The notes beneath the pieces are model-generated. The model was given only the letters and a program-made list of their open reading frames with translations. It made no database searches and was not told the DNA's origin. 64,000 bases of DNA from Flavobacterium sp. (lineage in GTDB: Bacteria > Bacteroidota > Bacteroidia > Flavobacteriales > Flavobacteriaceae): assembly GCA_021740105.1 (NCBI GenBank), contig JAIPAM010000002.1, positions 62,001 to 126,000 on the forward strand, in the 5' to 3' direction. Below, one piece after another: positions 34,449-44,520 of the stretch. The number at the start of each line of letters is the position of its first letter. The first letter of the stretch is position 1. Made by a program: the position numbers and the translations under genes.

Positions 34449-35276
34449 ATGCAAACTCCTTCTAAATCAATCACAAATTTTCTTAACGAGCCTTATTCTT
34501 TGAGTCAAGAACAAATTGATTTTTATCAAAAAAATAGATTTATTAAATTGAAAGAAGTCTTAAATCTAGAAACGATTCAATTTTTTAATGAGGCCATTTC
34601 AAAACAAGTTAATGAAATGAACCAAGAGCAAACGGCATTGGAAGACCGTACAACTTATGGAAAAGCTTTTTTACAATTGTTTAACTTGTGGACAGAAAAT
34701 TCAATAATAAAAGAATTGATATTCAGTAGACGAATTGCTAAAATTGCCTCTGATTTAATGGAAGTAAAAGGTGTTCGTTTGTACCACGATCAAGCGTTAT
34801 TTAAGGAAGGTGGCGGAGGAATAACTCCTTGGCATGCCGACCAATATTACTGGCCTTTAGAAACCGATAAAACAATTACTGCATGGATTCCACTTCAAGA
34901 AACAAAACTAGAAATGGGTCCTTTGGAATTTAGTGCTGGAAGTCACACTATTGTGGAAGGTCGTGAATTAGAAATTGGTGATGAAAGTGAAGATCTGATT
35001 CAAAAAAAATTGCGTGTAACTGATTTCAAACATGTAATTGAAGCATTTGATATTGGAGAAATTAGTTTTCATTCAGGTTGGGTTTTCCATCGTGCTGGAG
35101 CCAATACTACAAACGAAATGAGAAAAGTTATGACCATTATTTACATGGATAAAGACATGATATTAAAAAACCCTGATAATAAAAACCAAATTCACGATTG
35201 GAATACCTGGTGCCCAGGTGCTAAAATTGGAGAAATAATAAACTCTCCAATAAATCCGGTTTTATATTCTGAATAA
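34449..35276 (+). CDS. Phytanoyl-CoA dioxygenase family (PhyH) oxygenase
   Basis: A 275-residue Fe(II)/2-oxoglutarate oxygenase. The metal site is TPWHADQYYW (HxD) with a distal His in SGWVFHRAGANTTNEMRKV, where the Arg could bind 2-oxoglutarate. EMGPLEFSAGSH is the usual loop between them. PhyH-family enzymes in bacteria hydroxylate small molecules. As the first gene of a sugar-use operon it may act on a modified sugar, for example by oxidative demethylation; this is inference. One base separates it from the next gene. Confidence 0.87.
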   Translation: MQTPSKSITNFLNEPYSLSQEQIDFYQKNRFIKLKEVLNLETIQFFNEAISKQVNEMNQEQTALEDRTTYGKAFLQLFNLWTENSIIKELIFSRRIAKIASDLMEVKGVRLYHDQALFKEGGGGITPWHADQYYWPLETDKTITAWIPLQETKLEMGPLEFSAGSHTIVEGRELEIGDESEDLIQKKLRVTDFKHVIEAFDIGEISFHSGWVFHRAGANTTNEMRKVMTIIYMDKDMILKNPDNKNQIHDWNTWCPGAKIGEIINSPINPVLYSE

Positions 35277-35277
35277 T

Positions 35278-36108
35278 ATGAACATCAAATACATCTGTAC
35301 CTATTGGGGTTGTGAAAATCAAACTGCTAAAGAATTTCTGTCGAATGTAATTTCAAATGGATATGATGGCGTTGAAATCAACTTTCCTGACGATCCAAAA
35401 TTTGTTACTGAATTTTCAACTGAATTGGAAATTATTAGAGCTACGATAAATGCTGATTTTATTTTTATAGCGCAACAAGTTTTATCGAATAAAAAAGAAA
35501 CGGTCAACGATTATATTCAAAGAATAACTGACAGATTAGAATATTTAGCAAAATTGAAACCCGATTTTATTAATTCTCATACCGGTAAAGATTATTATGA
35601 TTTTAGTGACAACTGCAAAATAATTGAAATTACTGATAACATCTCTAAGAAATATAATATTCCTATAGTACATGAAATTCATCGCGGTAGATTTTCATTT
35701 CATTTGAAAACTTTGCAAAGGTATTTAGAACTATTCCCAAAATTAAATTTAGTGGCCGATTTTTCTCATTTCTGTGTAGTCTCAGAAAGCAATTTGGAGG
35801 ATCAAAAAGAATTATTAAAGAAGATTTATCCAAAAATAAAACACCTACACGCCCGAATTGGATTCGAACAAAGCCCCCAAGTAAACGATCCATTTGCACC
35901 AGAATGGCAATCTTATCTTGACTGCTATTTAAATTGGTGGAAAGAAATCATTGAATATCATAACAAAAGAAATTGTAATCAAATTACGATAACGCCTGAA
36001 TTCGGTCCATTTCCCTATATGCCTGAAGAACCATTTACTAAAAAACCACTTTCAAATCAATGGGAAACGAACCTTAAGATGAAAAAATATTTACAACAAA
36101 ATCTTTAA
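35278..36108 (+). CDS. Sugar phosphate isomerase/epimerase-type TIM-barrel protein
   Basis: A 276-residue protein of the xylose-isomerase-like AP-endonuclease-2 superfamily. The metal ligands of this fold are seen as VHEIHRGRF (Glu), LVADFSHFCV (Asp, His), LHARIGFEQ (His) and TPEFGPFPYM (Glu). Members isomerise or epimerise keto sugars or cleave related ring structures; the exact substrate is unknown. It is embedded in the operon one base after the PhyH gene and three before the MFS gene. Confidence 0.82.
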   Translation: MNIKYICTYWGCENQTAKEFLSNVISNGYDGVEINFPDDPKFVTEFSTELEIIRATINADFIFIAQQVLSNKKETVNDYIQRITDRLEYLAKLKPDFINSHTGKDYYDFSDNCKIIEITDNISKKYNIPIVHEIHRGRFSFHLKTLQRYLELFPKLNLVADFSHFCVVSESNLEDQKELLKKIYPKIKHLHARIGFEQSPQVNDPFAPEWQSYLDCYLNWWKEIIEYHNKRNCNQITITPEFGPFPYMPEEPFTKKPLSNQWETNLKMKKYLQQNL

Positions 36109-36111
36109 ACA

Positions 36112-37476
36112 ATGGAAAATAATAAAAATAATTACATACTATTTATCGCTTTAAGCGCAGCACTTGGAGGATTATTATTTGGTTATGATACCGCAGTAAT
36201 CTCAGGAGCTATAGGCAATTTAACTGTGTATTTTAATTTATCACCGGTAGAAACTGGCTGGGCAATTTCAAGTGCATTGGTTGGTTGTATATTAGGTGCA
36301 TTTGTGTCCGATTATTTTAGTAATCGTTTTGGGAGAAAAATCACCATGTTGATAACAGCAATTTTATTTATACTAAATTCAATTGGAACTGCCCTACCCG
36401 TTTCGTTTTCAATGTTTGTTCTATTTAGAATAATCGGAGGTATTGGTGTAGGAATTGCTTCGATGGTTGTGCCAATGTACATTGCTGAAATTGCTCCTCC
36501 TAAAAGACGCGGCGCTTTAGTAGGAAACTATCAATTGGCAATTGTTATCGGAATTGTGGTAGTTTATTTTGTCAACTACTTTATTGCACTACAAGGAGAT
36601 TCGAACTGGAATTTGAATATTGGTTGGCGTTGGATGTTTGGGTCTGAAATTATCCCTTCAATATTATTTCTAGTCTTTATATTTCTAATTCCTGAAAGTC
36701 CAAGATGGTTATTCCAAAAAGGGAAAACAGTTGAAGCTGTTAAAGTATTAGAGAAAATAAATTCACCTGAAGAAGCACTACAAGTACAAGAAGAAATTGA
36801 AAATTCAATCAATGCTAAAGAAGTTAACCAATGGAAAAATTTAGTAAATCCAATGTTTAAAAAAGCGCTTTTCGTTGGAATTGGACTTTCGGTTTTACAA
36901 CAGCTAACTGGTATTAATGCGATTTTATATTATGCCCCTGAGATATTTAAAAGCTTAGGAAGTGCTACAGATGTATCGTTATTAGAAACTAGCATTTTAG
37001 GAGTTGTGAATTTAATTTTTACTTTATTAGCCATTCGTTTTGTAGATAAAATGGGAAGAAAACCTCTATTATATATTGGGTCTATTGGAATGACAATTGC
37101 ATTAGCGGCAGTTGGATCATTTATTTATTTTGAAGCAGTTGGTAATTGGGTTCTACCCTTTTTACTACTTTTTATGGCCTCCTTTAGCATTTCATGGGGA
37201 CCTATTGTTTGGGTTTTATTGTCCGAAATTTTCCCAAATAAAATTAGAAGTCTGGCATTGGCAATAAGCGTTTTTATTCAATGGATTGCCAATTTTGTGG
37301 TGACACAAGTTTTCCCAAGTTTGGTTGAAAATCAGTGGTTAAAAACACATTTTAATGGCGCATTTCCTTTTTATTTGTTTTCAATAATTTGTCTTTTATC
37401 TTTACTATTTGTTTGGAGAAAAGTACCAGAAACCAAGAATAAAAGTCTGGAAGAAATGGATACACTATGGGAATAA
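36112..37476 (+). CDS. Sugar porter (MFS) transporter
   Basis: A 454-residue MFS protein of the sugar porter family with 12 predicted helices. Signatures are GLLFGYDTAVISGAIG in helix 1, NRFGRKITML after helix 2, PESPRWLFQKGK after helix 6, QQLTGINAILYYAPEIF in helix 7, and PETKNKSLEEMD at the C-terminus. It imports a monosaccharide by proton symport. In this operon it would carry the sugar released by the two glycosidases. The GH92 start overlaps its end by 10 bp. Confidence 0.93.
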   Translation: MENNKNNYILFIALSAALGGLLFGYDTAVISGAIGNLTVYFNLSPVETGWAISSALVGCILGAFVSDYFSNRFGRKITMLITAILFILNSIGTALPVSFSMFVLFRIIGGIGVGIASMVVPMYIAEIAPPKRRGALVGNYQLAIVIGIVVVYFVNYFIALQGDSNWNLNIGWRWMFGSEIIPSILFLVFIFLIPESPRWLFQKGKTVEAVKVLEKINSPEEALQVQEEIENSINAKEVNQWKNLVNPMFKKALFVGIGLSVLQQLTGINAILYYAPEIFKSLGSATDVSLLETSILGVVNLIFTLLAIRFVDKMGRKPLLYIGSIGMTIALAAVGSFIYFEAVGNWVLPFLLLFMASFSISWGPIVWVLLSEIFPNKIRSLALAISVFIQWIANFVVTQVFPSLVENQWLKTHFNGAFPFYLFSIICLLSLLFVWRKVPETKNKSLEEMDTLWE

Positions 37477-39620
37477 AGAAACTAATAATTGTAGTACTTT
37501 CTATCATTGGATTTAATCCAAATTTCGCACAGAATAATTCAAAATTTGTGAATACTTTCATTGGAACTGATGGGACTGGACATACATTTCCAGGGCCATC
37601 AATGCCTTTTGGAATGGTACAACCTGGTCCAGATAACACTGTACAAGGATGGAATCATACTAGCGGTTATCAATATAAAGACACTTTGCTTTTAGGCTTC
37701 TCGCAAATGCGCTTTAGTGGAACTGGAATTGGTGAAATGGGTAATATTTTATTACTTCCGTTCAATGATAAAAAATCAAAACTTAAAAACAGTTACTTCA
37801 AAAAATCTGAAAAAGCATCTGTTGGATACTATTCTTTATTGAAAAAAGACGACATCAAAGTGGAACTTACTTGTTCGGAACGAGTAGCTTTTCATAAATA
37901 TACCTATCCCGATCAAAATGGTCAATTGTTATTGGATTTCCAACATGGAATACAATTTTTAAATGATAGTTTAGTTTTAGAAAGCGATATAAAAATTGAA
38001 AATTCAACAACCATTTCTGGTTATTGCAAAACCAAAGGCTGGGTTACTAAAAAATATTTCTTTACGATTAATTTTGAAACTCCTTTTGAAAAATTAAAAG
38101 AACTACCTAAAGAAAAAAAACAGAATGCACCGAAATATATCTTGGACTTTGAATTACAAAAAAATAAAGTTTTACAAGTTAAAATTGCTTTATCAACTGT
38201 GAGTATTGAAGGTGCAAAACTAAATTTAAAATCAGAAATTCCGCAGTGGAACTTTGAAAAAGTAAAACAAAATGCCGAAAAGGTTTGGAATAATTATTTA
38301 AATCGAATAGACATTGAGGCACCTCAAAAGCAAAAAGAAATCTTCTATACTTCATTATATCATTTGCTTTTGCAACCATCCAATATTGCCGATGTAGATG
38401 GTAACTATCGCGGTGCCGATGATAAAATTGCATTAGCACCAAATAAAGCCTACTACTCTACTCTATCCATTTGGGATATTTATAGAGGCGCATTTCCGTT
38501 GCTTCAAATTATTGCTCCCGAAAAAATTGATGGAATTGTAAACACCTTGCTTTTACATCACAAAGCAGCTGATTTTTTACCTATTTGGACGGCTTGGGGA
38601 CAAGACAATTATTGCATGATTGGAAACCATTCTATACCAATGATTTTATCAGCTTTCCAAAATGGATTCAAAGGCTTTGATGAAAAAGAAGCGCTGAAAG
38701 CAATGATTGAAACTTCAACACAAAGTCATTTTAATTCCGATTGGGAACTGTACAATCAATATGGTTATTATCCATTTGATAAATTGGATAACGAAGCCGT
38801 TTCAAGAACCCTAGAAAGCGGATATGATGATTGGTGTGTGGCGCAAATGGCTGAAAATTTAAACGATAAAACAAATCAAGTTTCCTTTCAAAAAAGAGCT
38901 AATTATTATAAAAATCTTTTTGACCCATCAACGAAATTGTTCCGGGGAAAAGATACAATCGGCAATTGGCGTAACCCTTTTGACCCGCTAACAGCAACTT
39001 CACCAATGAATAATCCGGGCGATTATACCGAAGCCAATGCTTGGCAATATTTTTGGACACCTGCGCAATTTGATATTGATGGAATGAAAAAATTACTTGG
39101 TGGAACATCCGAATTTACTAAAAAACTAAATGATTTCTTTACTATCGAAAGCACCAATCCCAATAAATTTTTAGGACAGGAAGCGATGATCGGTCAATAT
39201 GCACATGGAAACGAACCAAGTCATCATATTGTCTATTTGTATGCTTATTCTGAAACTCCTAAAATAGGTCAAAAATATATTAATACAATAATCAATAATT
39301 TTCATGATACCACTCCAAATGGTATGATTGGAAATGACGATTGTGGCCAAATGAGTGCTTGGTATATATTATCTACTTTAGGTTTTTATCCTGTAAATCC
39401 AACTAATAGCGAATTTGTTCTTGGAGCACCACAAGTTAAAAAAGCAACCTTACATTTAAAAAGCAATAAAACGTTTACCATTGAAGCAACTAACTTCTCA
39501 AACGAGAATATTTTTCAAGAAAGCCCTAAACTGAATGATGCTTCACTATCAAAACCATTCATAACCTATTCAGAAATAATGTCTGGCGGAACTTTAAATT
39601 TTCAAATGACAAATAAATAA
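37467..39620 (+). CDS. GH92 family alpha-mannosidase-type glycosidase
   Basis: A 717-residue secreted enzyme with a short signal segment (IVVLSIIGFNPNFAQ) and the full GH92 fold. Signatures include VNTFIGTDGTGHTFPGPSMP near the N-terminus, MPFGMVQPGPDNT, and the C-terminal TPNGMIGNDDCGQMSAWYIL. GH92 enzymes are calcium-dependent inverting alpha-mannosidases (mostly exo-1,2-, some 1,3-, 1,4- or 1,6-). The linkage here is not decided by sequence reading. It overlaps the MFS gene and is seven bases before the GH127-like gene. Confidence 0.92.
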   Translation: MGIKKLIIVVLSIIGFNPNFAQNNSKFVNTFIGTDGTGHTFPGPSMPFGMVQPGPDNTVQGWNHTSGYQYKDTLLLGFSQMRFSGTGIGEMGNILLLPFNDKKSKLKNSYFKKSEKASVGYYSLLKKDDIKVELTCSERVAFHKYTYPDQNGQLLLDFQHGIQFLNDSLVLESDIKIENSTTISGYCKTKGWVTKKYFFTINFETPFEKLKELPKEKKQNAPKYILDFELQKNKVLQVKIALSTVSIEGAKLNLKSEIPQWNFEKVKQNAEKVWNNYLNRIDIEAPQKQKEIFYTSLYHLLLQPSNIADVDGNYRGADDKIALAPNKAYYSTLSIWDIYRGAFPLLQIIAPEKIDGIVNTLLLHHKAADFLPIWTAWGQDNYCMIGNHSIPMILSAFQNGFKGFDEKEALKAMIETSTQSHFNSDWELYNQYGYYPFDKLDNEAVSRTLESGYDDWCVAQMAENLNDKTNQVSFQKRANYYKNLFDPSTKLFRGKDTIGNWRNPFDPLTATSPMNNPGDYTEANAWQYFWTPAQFDIDGMKKLLGGTSEFTKKLNDFFTIESTNPNKFLGQEAMIGQYAHGNEPSHHIVYLYAYSETPKIGQKYINTIINNFHDTTPNGMIGNDDCGQMSAWYILSTLGFYPVNPTNSEFVLGAPQVKKATLHLKSNKTFTIEATNFSNENIFQESPKLNDASLSKPFITYSEIMSGGTLNFQMTNK

Positions 39621-39627
39621 TCTCTAT

Positions 39628-41547
39628 ATGAAAAAAATATTCCTATCATTACTTATACTCCTTACTTACTCCGTAAATTCTCAGGATAAGAATCAAAATA
39701 AAGTAAAAGAAAAATATCAAATATTACCTTTTGGAAGCATAAAACCCTCAGGTTGGCTTAAAGTTCAAGTGCAAAATGACATAGATGGTTTTGTAGGTAA
39801 TTTGGATAAATTGGTGCCTGACTTAATCAACGATCCTATTTATAGTTATGGAAGACTTCACAAAAACAGTAAATTGAAAGATTTAGGTAACAATAAAGAA
39901 GGTGATACTGAAGGCTCGGAACAATACAAATGGTGGAATAGCGAAACGCAATCCAATTGGTGGGACGGATATATCCGAAATGTAATTCTACTAAACGATA
40001 AAAAAGGATTAGAAAAAGTCGAAAACTACGTTCAAAAAATCCTTAAATCGCAAGATGCAGATGGTTATATCGGAATCTATGACAATGAGTTACGGTACCA
40101 TTTCAATTCAGAAAACGGCGAACTTTGGTCGAAAACAACCATGTATAGAGGATTGTTGGCTTATTATGAATATTCAAGAGATCCAAAATTATGGAACGCA
40201 ATTGTGCGAGCAGTCGATAATGTGATGACCAATTATCCTATAAATAATTCAAGCCCTTATTCATCTGGTAAGGAATTTAATGGTGGTGTTTCTCACGGAT
40301 TAACATTCACCGATGTATTGGATAAAATGTATCAAATTACGGGTGATACAAAATATACCGATTATGCCTTATTCCTATATAACGATTTTTGTAAAACCTA
40401 TCAATCAGAAAAAGATGTTCAATTAGAAAATATTTTAAATCCTAATTACAAATTACAATCTCATGGTGTTCATACTTATGAACATTTACGACCATTGATT
40501 GTTGCGGCTTATGCCAAAAATAATATAGAATTACAAAAAGCACTAGAAATTTATATTCAAAGAATTGAAAAATCAACCACTTTAACTGGTGGTGCGATTG
40601 GCGATGAATGGATTGCCCAAAGAACCGCAAACGCAACACAAACAGGCTATGAATATTGTTCTTTACATGAATTATTGGACAGCTATTCAGTATTGTTTCA
40701 AAAACAAGGAGCTACTAAAACTGCCGAAGCTATAGAAACTATTTTTTATAATGCGGCACAAGGTTCAAGAAACCCAGATCACTCTTGTATTGCTTATTTA
40801 AAAACCGATAATTCATTTGGAATGGACGGTACAAAAAATGGTGAAGTTGAAACCAATCGAGAACAAACTAGGTATAAATATTCCCCAGCACACCAGGATG
40901 TTGCAGTTTGTTGCAACCCTAATGCAGGAAGAATTACGCCTTATTTCATCGAAAAATCATGGTTGAAAGAAAGTGAAAACGTTTTGGTTAATACGCTATT
41001 GATGCCCAATACAGTTGAAGTTAAAATTCAAAATCAATTGGTTAAAATCGAAACAATTACAGAATATCCTTACCTAAATAAATTTATTTACAAAATTTCA
41101 AATCCTAATTATGCACAATTTATTATCAAAATTAAAAAACCCTCATGGGCAACTAAAGTAATATCTAGTGCTAGTTATACTTTGGAAAATGAATTTTTAG
41201 TATTTGATAGAAAAATCGGTAAAGAGGATCAAATCCAAATTGAGTTTATAACTGAAGTTCAAATAAAAGAAGATGGTAATAAGGAAAAATACTTTAGTTA
41301 CGGACCTCTATTTTACGCTAAATCATTTGAATCAATTGAACAAAAAGGAAAATCCTATTTAAACCATTTTAATGATCTATTTTATATTTCAAAGGATAAA
41401 AGTAGCTTTGAATTTATAATTAACAACCAAGCGAGATTTGATAATGGAAAAATAGAAATTAAAGCATTAAACAAATCGAACAATCAAATTGAAACCATTA
41501 GCTTAATTCCTTTTGGTAAAACTATTTTAAGACAAGTTAGTTTTTAA
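39628..41547 (+). CDS. GH127-like (DUF1680) glycosidase
   Basis: A 639-residue secreted protein with a signal peptide (1-18). It matches the GH127/DUF1680 beta-L-arabinofuranosidase group. GYEYCSLHELLDSY supplies Glu and Cys, and DVAVCCNPNAGRI supplies the Cys-Cys pair of the zinc-thiolate site seen in Bifidobacterium HypBA1. SHGLTFTDVLDKMYQITGD and HGVHTYEHLRPL lie in the alpha/alpha barrel. The sugar it releases may not be arabinose, since related families have other specificities. It is the last gene of the operon and is tail to tail with the photolyase gene. Confidence 0.88.
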   Translation: MKKIFLSLLILLTYSVNSQDKNQNKVKEKYQILPFGSIKPSGWLKVQVQNDIDGFVGNLDKLVPDLINDPIYSYGRLHKNSKLKDLGNNKEGDTEGSEQYKWWNSETQSNWWDGYIRNVILLNDKKGLEKVENYVQKILKSQDADGYIGIYDNELRYHFNSENGELWSKTTMYRGLLAYYEYSRDPKLWNAIVRAVDNVMTNYPINNSSPYSSGKEFNGGVSHGLTFTDVLDKMYQITGDTKYTDYALFLYNDFCKTYQSEKDVQLENILNPNYKLQSHGVHTYEHLRPLIVAAYAKNNIELQKALEIYIQRIEKSTTLTGGAIGDEWIAQRTANATQTGYEYCSLHELLDSYSVLFQKQGATKTAEAIETIFYNAAQGSRNPDHSCIAYLKTDNSFGMDGTKNGEVETNREQTRYKYSPAHQDVAVCCNPNAGRITPYFIEKSWLKESENVLVNTLLMPNTVEVKIQNQLVKIETITEYPYLNKFIYKISNPNYAQFIIKIKKPSWATKVISSASYTLENEFLVFDRKIGKEDQIQIEFITEVQIKEDGNKEKYFSYGPLFYAKSFESIEQKGKSYLNHFNDLFYISKDKSSFEFIINNQARFDNGKIEIKALNKSNNQIETISLIPFGKTILRQVSF

Positions 41548-41550
41548 TAC

Positions 41551-42846
41551 TTATTTAGAATTCAACCACAGGTCTCTATATTTTCTTTTACCATCATAAA
41601 CTGAAGCTTGTTTATCAATATTAAAATAACGATGGTCCCGAGGGTCATTTCCTACCGCTGCTAGATAGGCCCAGTTACCCCAATTACTACAAACATCATA
41701 ATCTATTAATTGTTGTTCAAAATAAGTTGCGCCTAATCGCCAGTCCAATTTCAAATCATTACACAAATAACTAGCCACATTTTGACGACCTCGATTGCTC
41801 ATAAATCCGGTGAGTTTCAATTCAATCATATTAGCATCAACAAAATCAACACCAGTTTTTCCCTCAATCCAATTTTGCAATTTTTGAACATCATTTTTAA
41901 ATATTTGAATTTTATTGTTTTTAATACCAGATTGTCTAAATAATTTAGATTTATGTTTTTTCATCATAAACCGAAAATAATCTCTCCATAATAATTCGAA
42001 AACCAACCAATAGGTAGAATCATTGGCTCCAAATTCTTCTTCGTACTTCTTCAATTCTTGATAAACAAATCTCGGTGAAATACAGCCCAAAGCCAACCAG
42101 GCAGAAAATTTTGAAGAATAATCAGGACCTACCAATCCGTTTCGAGTTTCTTTATAATTGGAAATACATTTAGTTTCAAAAAAGTATTGATTTAATCTAG
42201 CAACAGCTTGACTTTCTCCTCCTTTAAATACAATTGCCGCTCTTGAATCAATAGTTTGAAATTGCAAGCCCAATTCCTCAATTGTAGGAAGTTGTATCGA
42301 CTCAATCGTAGGCGATTTTATTTGAAGCGGGGATTCAAATGAAGGCCTTATAATGGCATCTTTCTCTGTTTTCTTTCGGAAATTGGTAAAAACATCAGGA
42401 ATATCTTTAATAGAAAAAGGCAAATCTTCAGCATGATATAAAGTACTGGTGCTAAAGGTTTGAAGTTCACATTTTAATTTAAAAAGGGCTTCTAAAACCT
42501 TTGCTTCAGTTTGTTGTTCCTCATAGGAAACTTCCCTTTTTGCCATTACTTTATTGGCATTGTATTTCAATACCACTTTTGGAATTTCAATTTCTGGTTT
42601 TCCTCTTAAAATAATTAATCCAGATCCTAAATCTCTTAGATTTTTATCTAAATCCGTTAAAGATTCCAATAAAAATTGCGCTCTGAAATTTCCAGTTTTT
42701 TGAAATCCATATTCGGATTCTACGAAATGTGAATCGTCAAAACAAAAAACTGGTACAATTAAATCGCTTTGAGCAATTGCCTTGACTAATGTTTCGTTGT
42801 CGTGCAATCGCAAATCTGTTTTAAACCAAACAATTATAGTTCTCAT
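41551..42846 (-). CDS. DASH-type cryptochrome/photolyase
   Basis: A 431-residue photolyase-family flavoprotein with the N-terminal antenna domain (IIVWFKTDLRLHDNETL) and FAD domain. AVARLNQYFFE, then YKETRNGLVGPDYSSKFSAWL and ALGCISPRFVYQEL, is characteristic of CRY-DASH. NRGRQNVASYLCNDLKLDWR and CSNWGNWAYLAAVGNDPRDH follow as expected. These enzymes repair UV cyclobutane dimers, mostly in single-stranded DNA, or signal light. It overlaps the FeS photolyase gene by four bases, so the two are co-translated. Confidence 0.9.
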   Translation of the reverse strand: MRTIIVWFKTDLRLHDNETLVKAIAQSDLIVPVFCFDDSHFVESEYGFQKTGNFRAQFLLESLTDLDKNLRDLGSGLIILRGKPEIEIPKVVLKYNANKVMAKREVSYEEQQTEAKVLEALFKLKCELQTFSTSTLYHAEDLPFSIKDIPDVFTNFRKKTEKDAIIRPSFESPLQIKSPTIESIQLPTIEELGLQFQTIDSRAAIVFKGGESQAVARLNQYFFETKCISNYKETRNGLVGPDYSSKFSAWLALGCISPRFVYQELKKYEEEFGANDSTYWLVFELLWRDYFRFMMKKHKSKLFRQSGIKNNKIQIFKNDVQKLQNWIEGKTGVDFVDANMIELKLTGFMSNRGRQNVASYLCNDLKLDWRLGATYFEQQLIDYDVCSNWGNWAYLAAVGNDPRDHRYFNIDKQASVYDGKRKYRDLWLNSK

Positions 42847-44378
42847 AAATCATTTATATTTTTTAAATAATAATCGGCTTGTTCAAGCAACGCTGATATG
42901 TCTTCGGGTTTCATTTTTCGCCACACGTTGTACATCATTCCAATTCGTGGGTTTTTTGCCAATTTGCTTTCATTTTTATCATAAAAATTCCAATACAAAC
43001 TATTGAAAGGACACGCTTTATCTCCAGTTTTGATTGCTTTTTTATAATAACAACTTCCGCAATAATTACTCATTTTATCGATGTAGGATGCGGAACTCAC
43101 ATAGGGCTTAGTTCCTACAATTCCTCCATCGGCAAACTGGCTCATCCCTCGAGTATTAGTAATTTGTACCCATTCAAAGGCATCAATATAAATTCCTAGA
43201 TACCATGCATCTATTTCGTCCGGATGAATACCAGCTAAAAGAGCAAAATTTCCTGTAATCATTAAACGCTGAATGTGATGCGCATATCCGTATTGTAATG
43301 ATTGGTTTATCGAATCTTTTAAACAATTCATTTTTGTGGCACCCGTCCAATACCAAGAAGGTAATTTTTCTAAATTATTGAAAAAATTTAAATTTGAATA
43401 ATTTGGCATTTGGTTCCAATAAATACCACGCATGTATTCCCGCCAACCTATTATTTGACGTACAAAACCTTCCAATTGATGAAATTCAATTTCATGGGAA
43501 CGTTTATTCCATTCAAAGGTTACTCTATCAATAACTTCTTTAGGTGATATCAATTTAATGTTCATGGAAAAAGAAATTCGAGAATGATACAAAGACCATT
43601 CATTGGGCGTCATAGCATCTTGAAAACTTCCAAATAATTGCAAACATTCAGTAGCAAAGAAGTCTAATAAAGCCAGTGATTGTTCTCTATTTACAGGCCA
43701 AACAAAATTTTTAGCATCAATAGATCCAATCGTTTTAATATTTGTTTTGTTGATTTCAAAAAGAATTTCTGAAACATCATTATCAAAAACCAATGGAGAA
43801 GTTGGCTTGTGCTCTTTGGGTAATTTTTTTCTATTATCGCTATCAAAATTCCATTTACCGTTAAGCGGTTTGTCACCTTCCATTAAAACAAAGTGTTTTT
43901 TTCGCATAGCACGATAAAAACTCTCCATTAAAAAAGTTTTTTTGCCTTCAAAAAAGTCACCTAATTCATTTCTAGATGTAAAAAAATGCTCTGTATCGAC
44001 CGCAGCACTAGTAATTGAAATAGAATTACAAAGCTGTTTTAAATCCTGATCAACTCTATATTCATCTGGAAGTTGATATTCAAAGTGAGTAAATTGGTGC
44101 TCTAAAATTAAATTTTTAATATTGTTGGAGAAAGATTGAAGATTGCTTTTATCATTTAGACTTAAGTAAATCAGATTATGATTATTAGATTTTAATTCAT
44201 TGGCAAAACTTCGCATTGCTGCAAAAATTCCTACTACTTTTTGAATATGATGTTGGACATAATCGGTTTCCGTACGAATTTCCATAATTGCATAAGTTAC
44301 TGTTTCATCTACAGTAGTAAACCAAGAATGATTAGTATTCAATTGATCGCCTAGAATTAATCGTAATGTTTTTTTCAT
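42843..44378 (-). CDS. FeS-BCP type bacterial (6-4) photolyase/cryptochrome
   Basis: A 511-residue protein of the bacterial iron-sulphur photolyase group (PhrB/CryB-like). It starts LRLILGDQLNTNHSWF, has the FAD-binding QIIGWREYMRGIYW, and the Cys ligands of a 4Fe-4S cluster in MNCLKDS, NYCGSCYYKK and DKACPFN. Known members repair (6-4) photoproducts. The overlap with CRY-DASH and the DUF2256 gene just upstream show a light-repair operon. Carotenoid or porphyrin synthesis genes, often near such loci, are not seen here. Confidence 0.92.
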   Translation of the reverse strand: MKKTLRLILGDQLNTNHSWFTTVDETVTYAIMEIRTETDYVQHHIQKVVGIFAAMRSFANELKSNNHNLIYLSLNDKSNLQSFSNNIKNLILEHQFTHFEYQLPDEYRVDQDLKQLCNSISITSAAVDTEHFFTSRNELGDFFEGKKTFLMESFYRAMRKKHFVLMEGDKPLNGKWNFDSDNRKKLPKEHKPTSPLVFDNDVSEILFEINKTNIKTIGSIDAKNFVWPVNREQSLALLDFFATECLQLFGSFQDAMTPNEWSLYHSRISFSMNIKLISPKEVIDRVTFEWNKRSHEIEFHQLEGFVRQIIGWREYMRGIYWNQMPNYSNLNFFNNLEKLPSWYWTGATKMNCLKDSINQSLQYGYAHHIQRLMITGNFALLAGIHPDEIDAWYLGIYIDAFEWVQITNTRGMSQFADGGIVGTKPYVSSASYIDKMSNYCGSCYYKKAIKTGDKACPFNSLYWNFYDKNESKLAKNPRIGMMYNVWRKMKPEDISALLEQADYYLKNINDL

Positions 44379-44380
44379 TT

Positions 44381-44518
44381 TTATTTATTCATTCTGCATT
44401 TATCACTACAATATTTAACTTCGTCCCAAACTTTTTCCCATTTCTTTCGCCACGAAAAGGGCTTGTTGCAAACCATACAGATTTTAGTAGGTAAATTTTG
44501 TTTTTTAACTCCTTTCAT
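44381..44518 (-). CDS. DUF2256 zinc-ribbon-like small protein
   Basis: A 45-residue ORF too short for the track. It reads [20 protein letters not shown], then [20 protein letters not shown] and CRMNK. Two CxxC-like pairs (CMVC, CSDKC) would bind one zinc. This is the DUF2256 family, which is known to sit beside photolyase/cryptochrome genes. It starts two bases upstream of the DUF2071 stop and ends two bases before the FeS photolyase start, so the operon is tightly packed. Confidence 0.88.
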   Translation of the reverse strand: MKGVKKQNLPTKICMVCNKPFSWRKKWEKVWDEVKYCSDKCRMNK

Positions 44519-44520
44519 AG

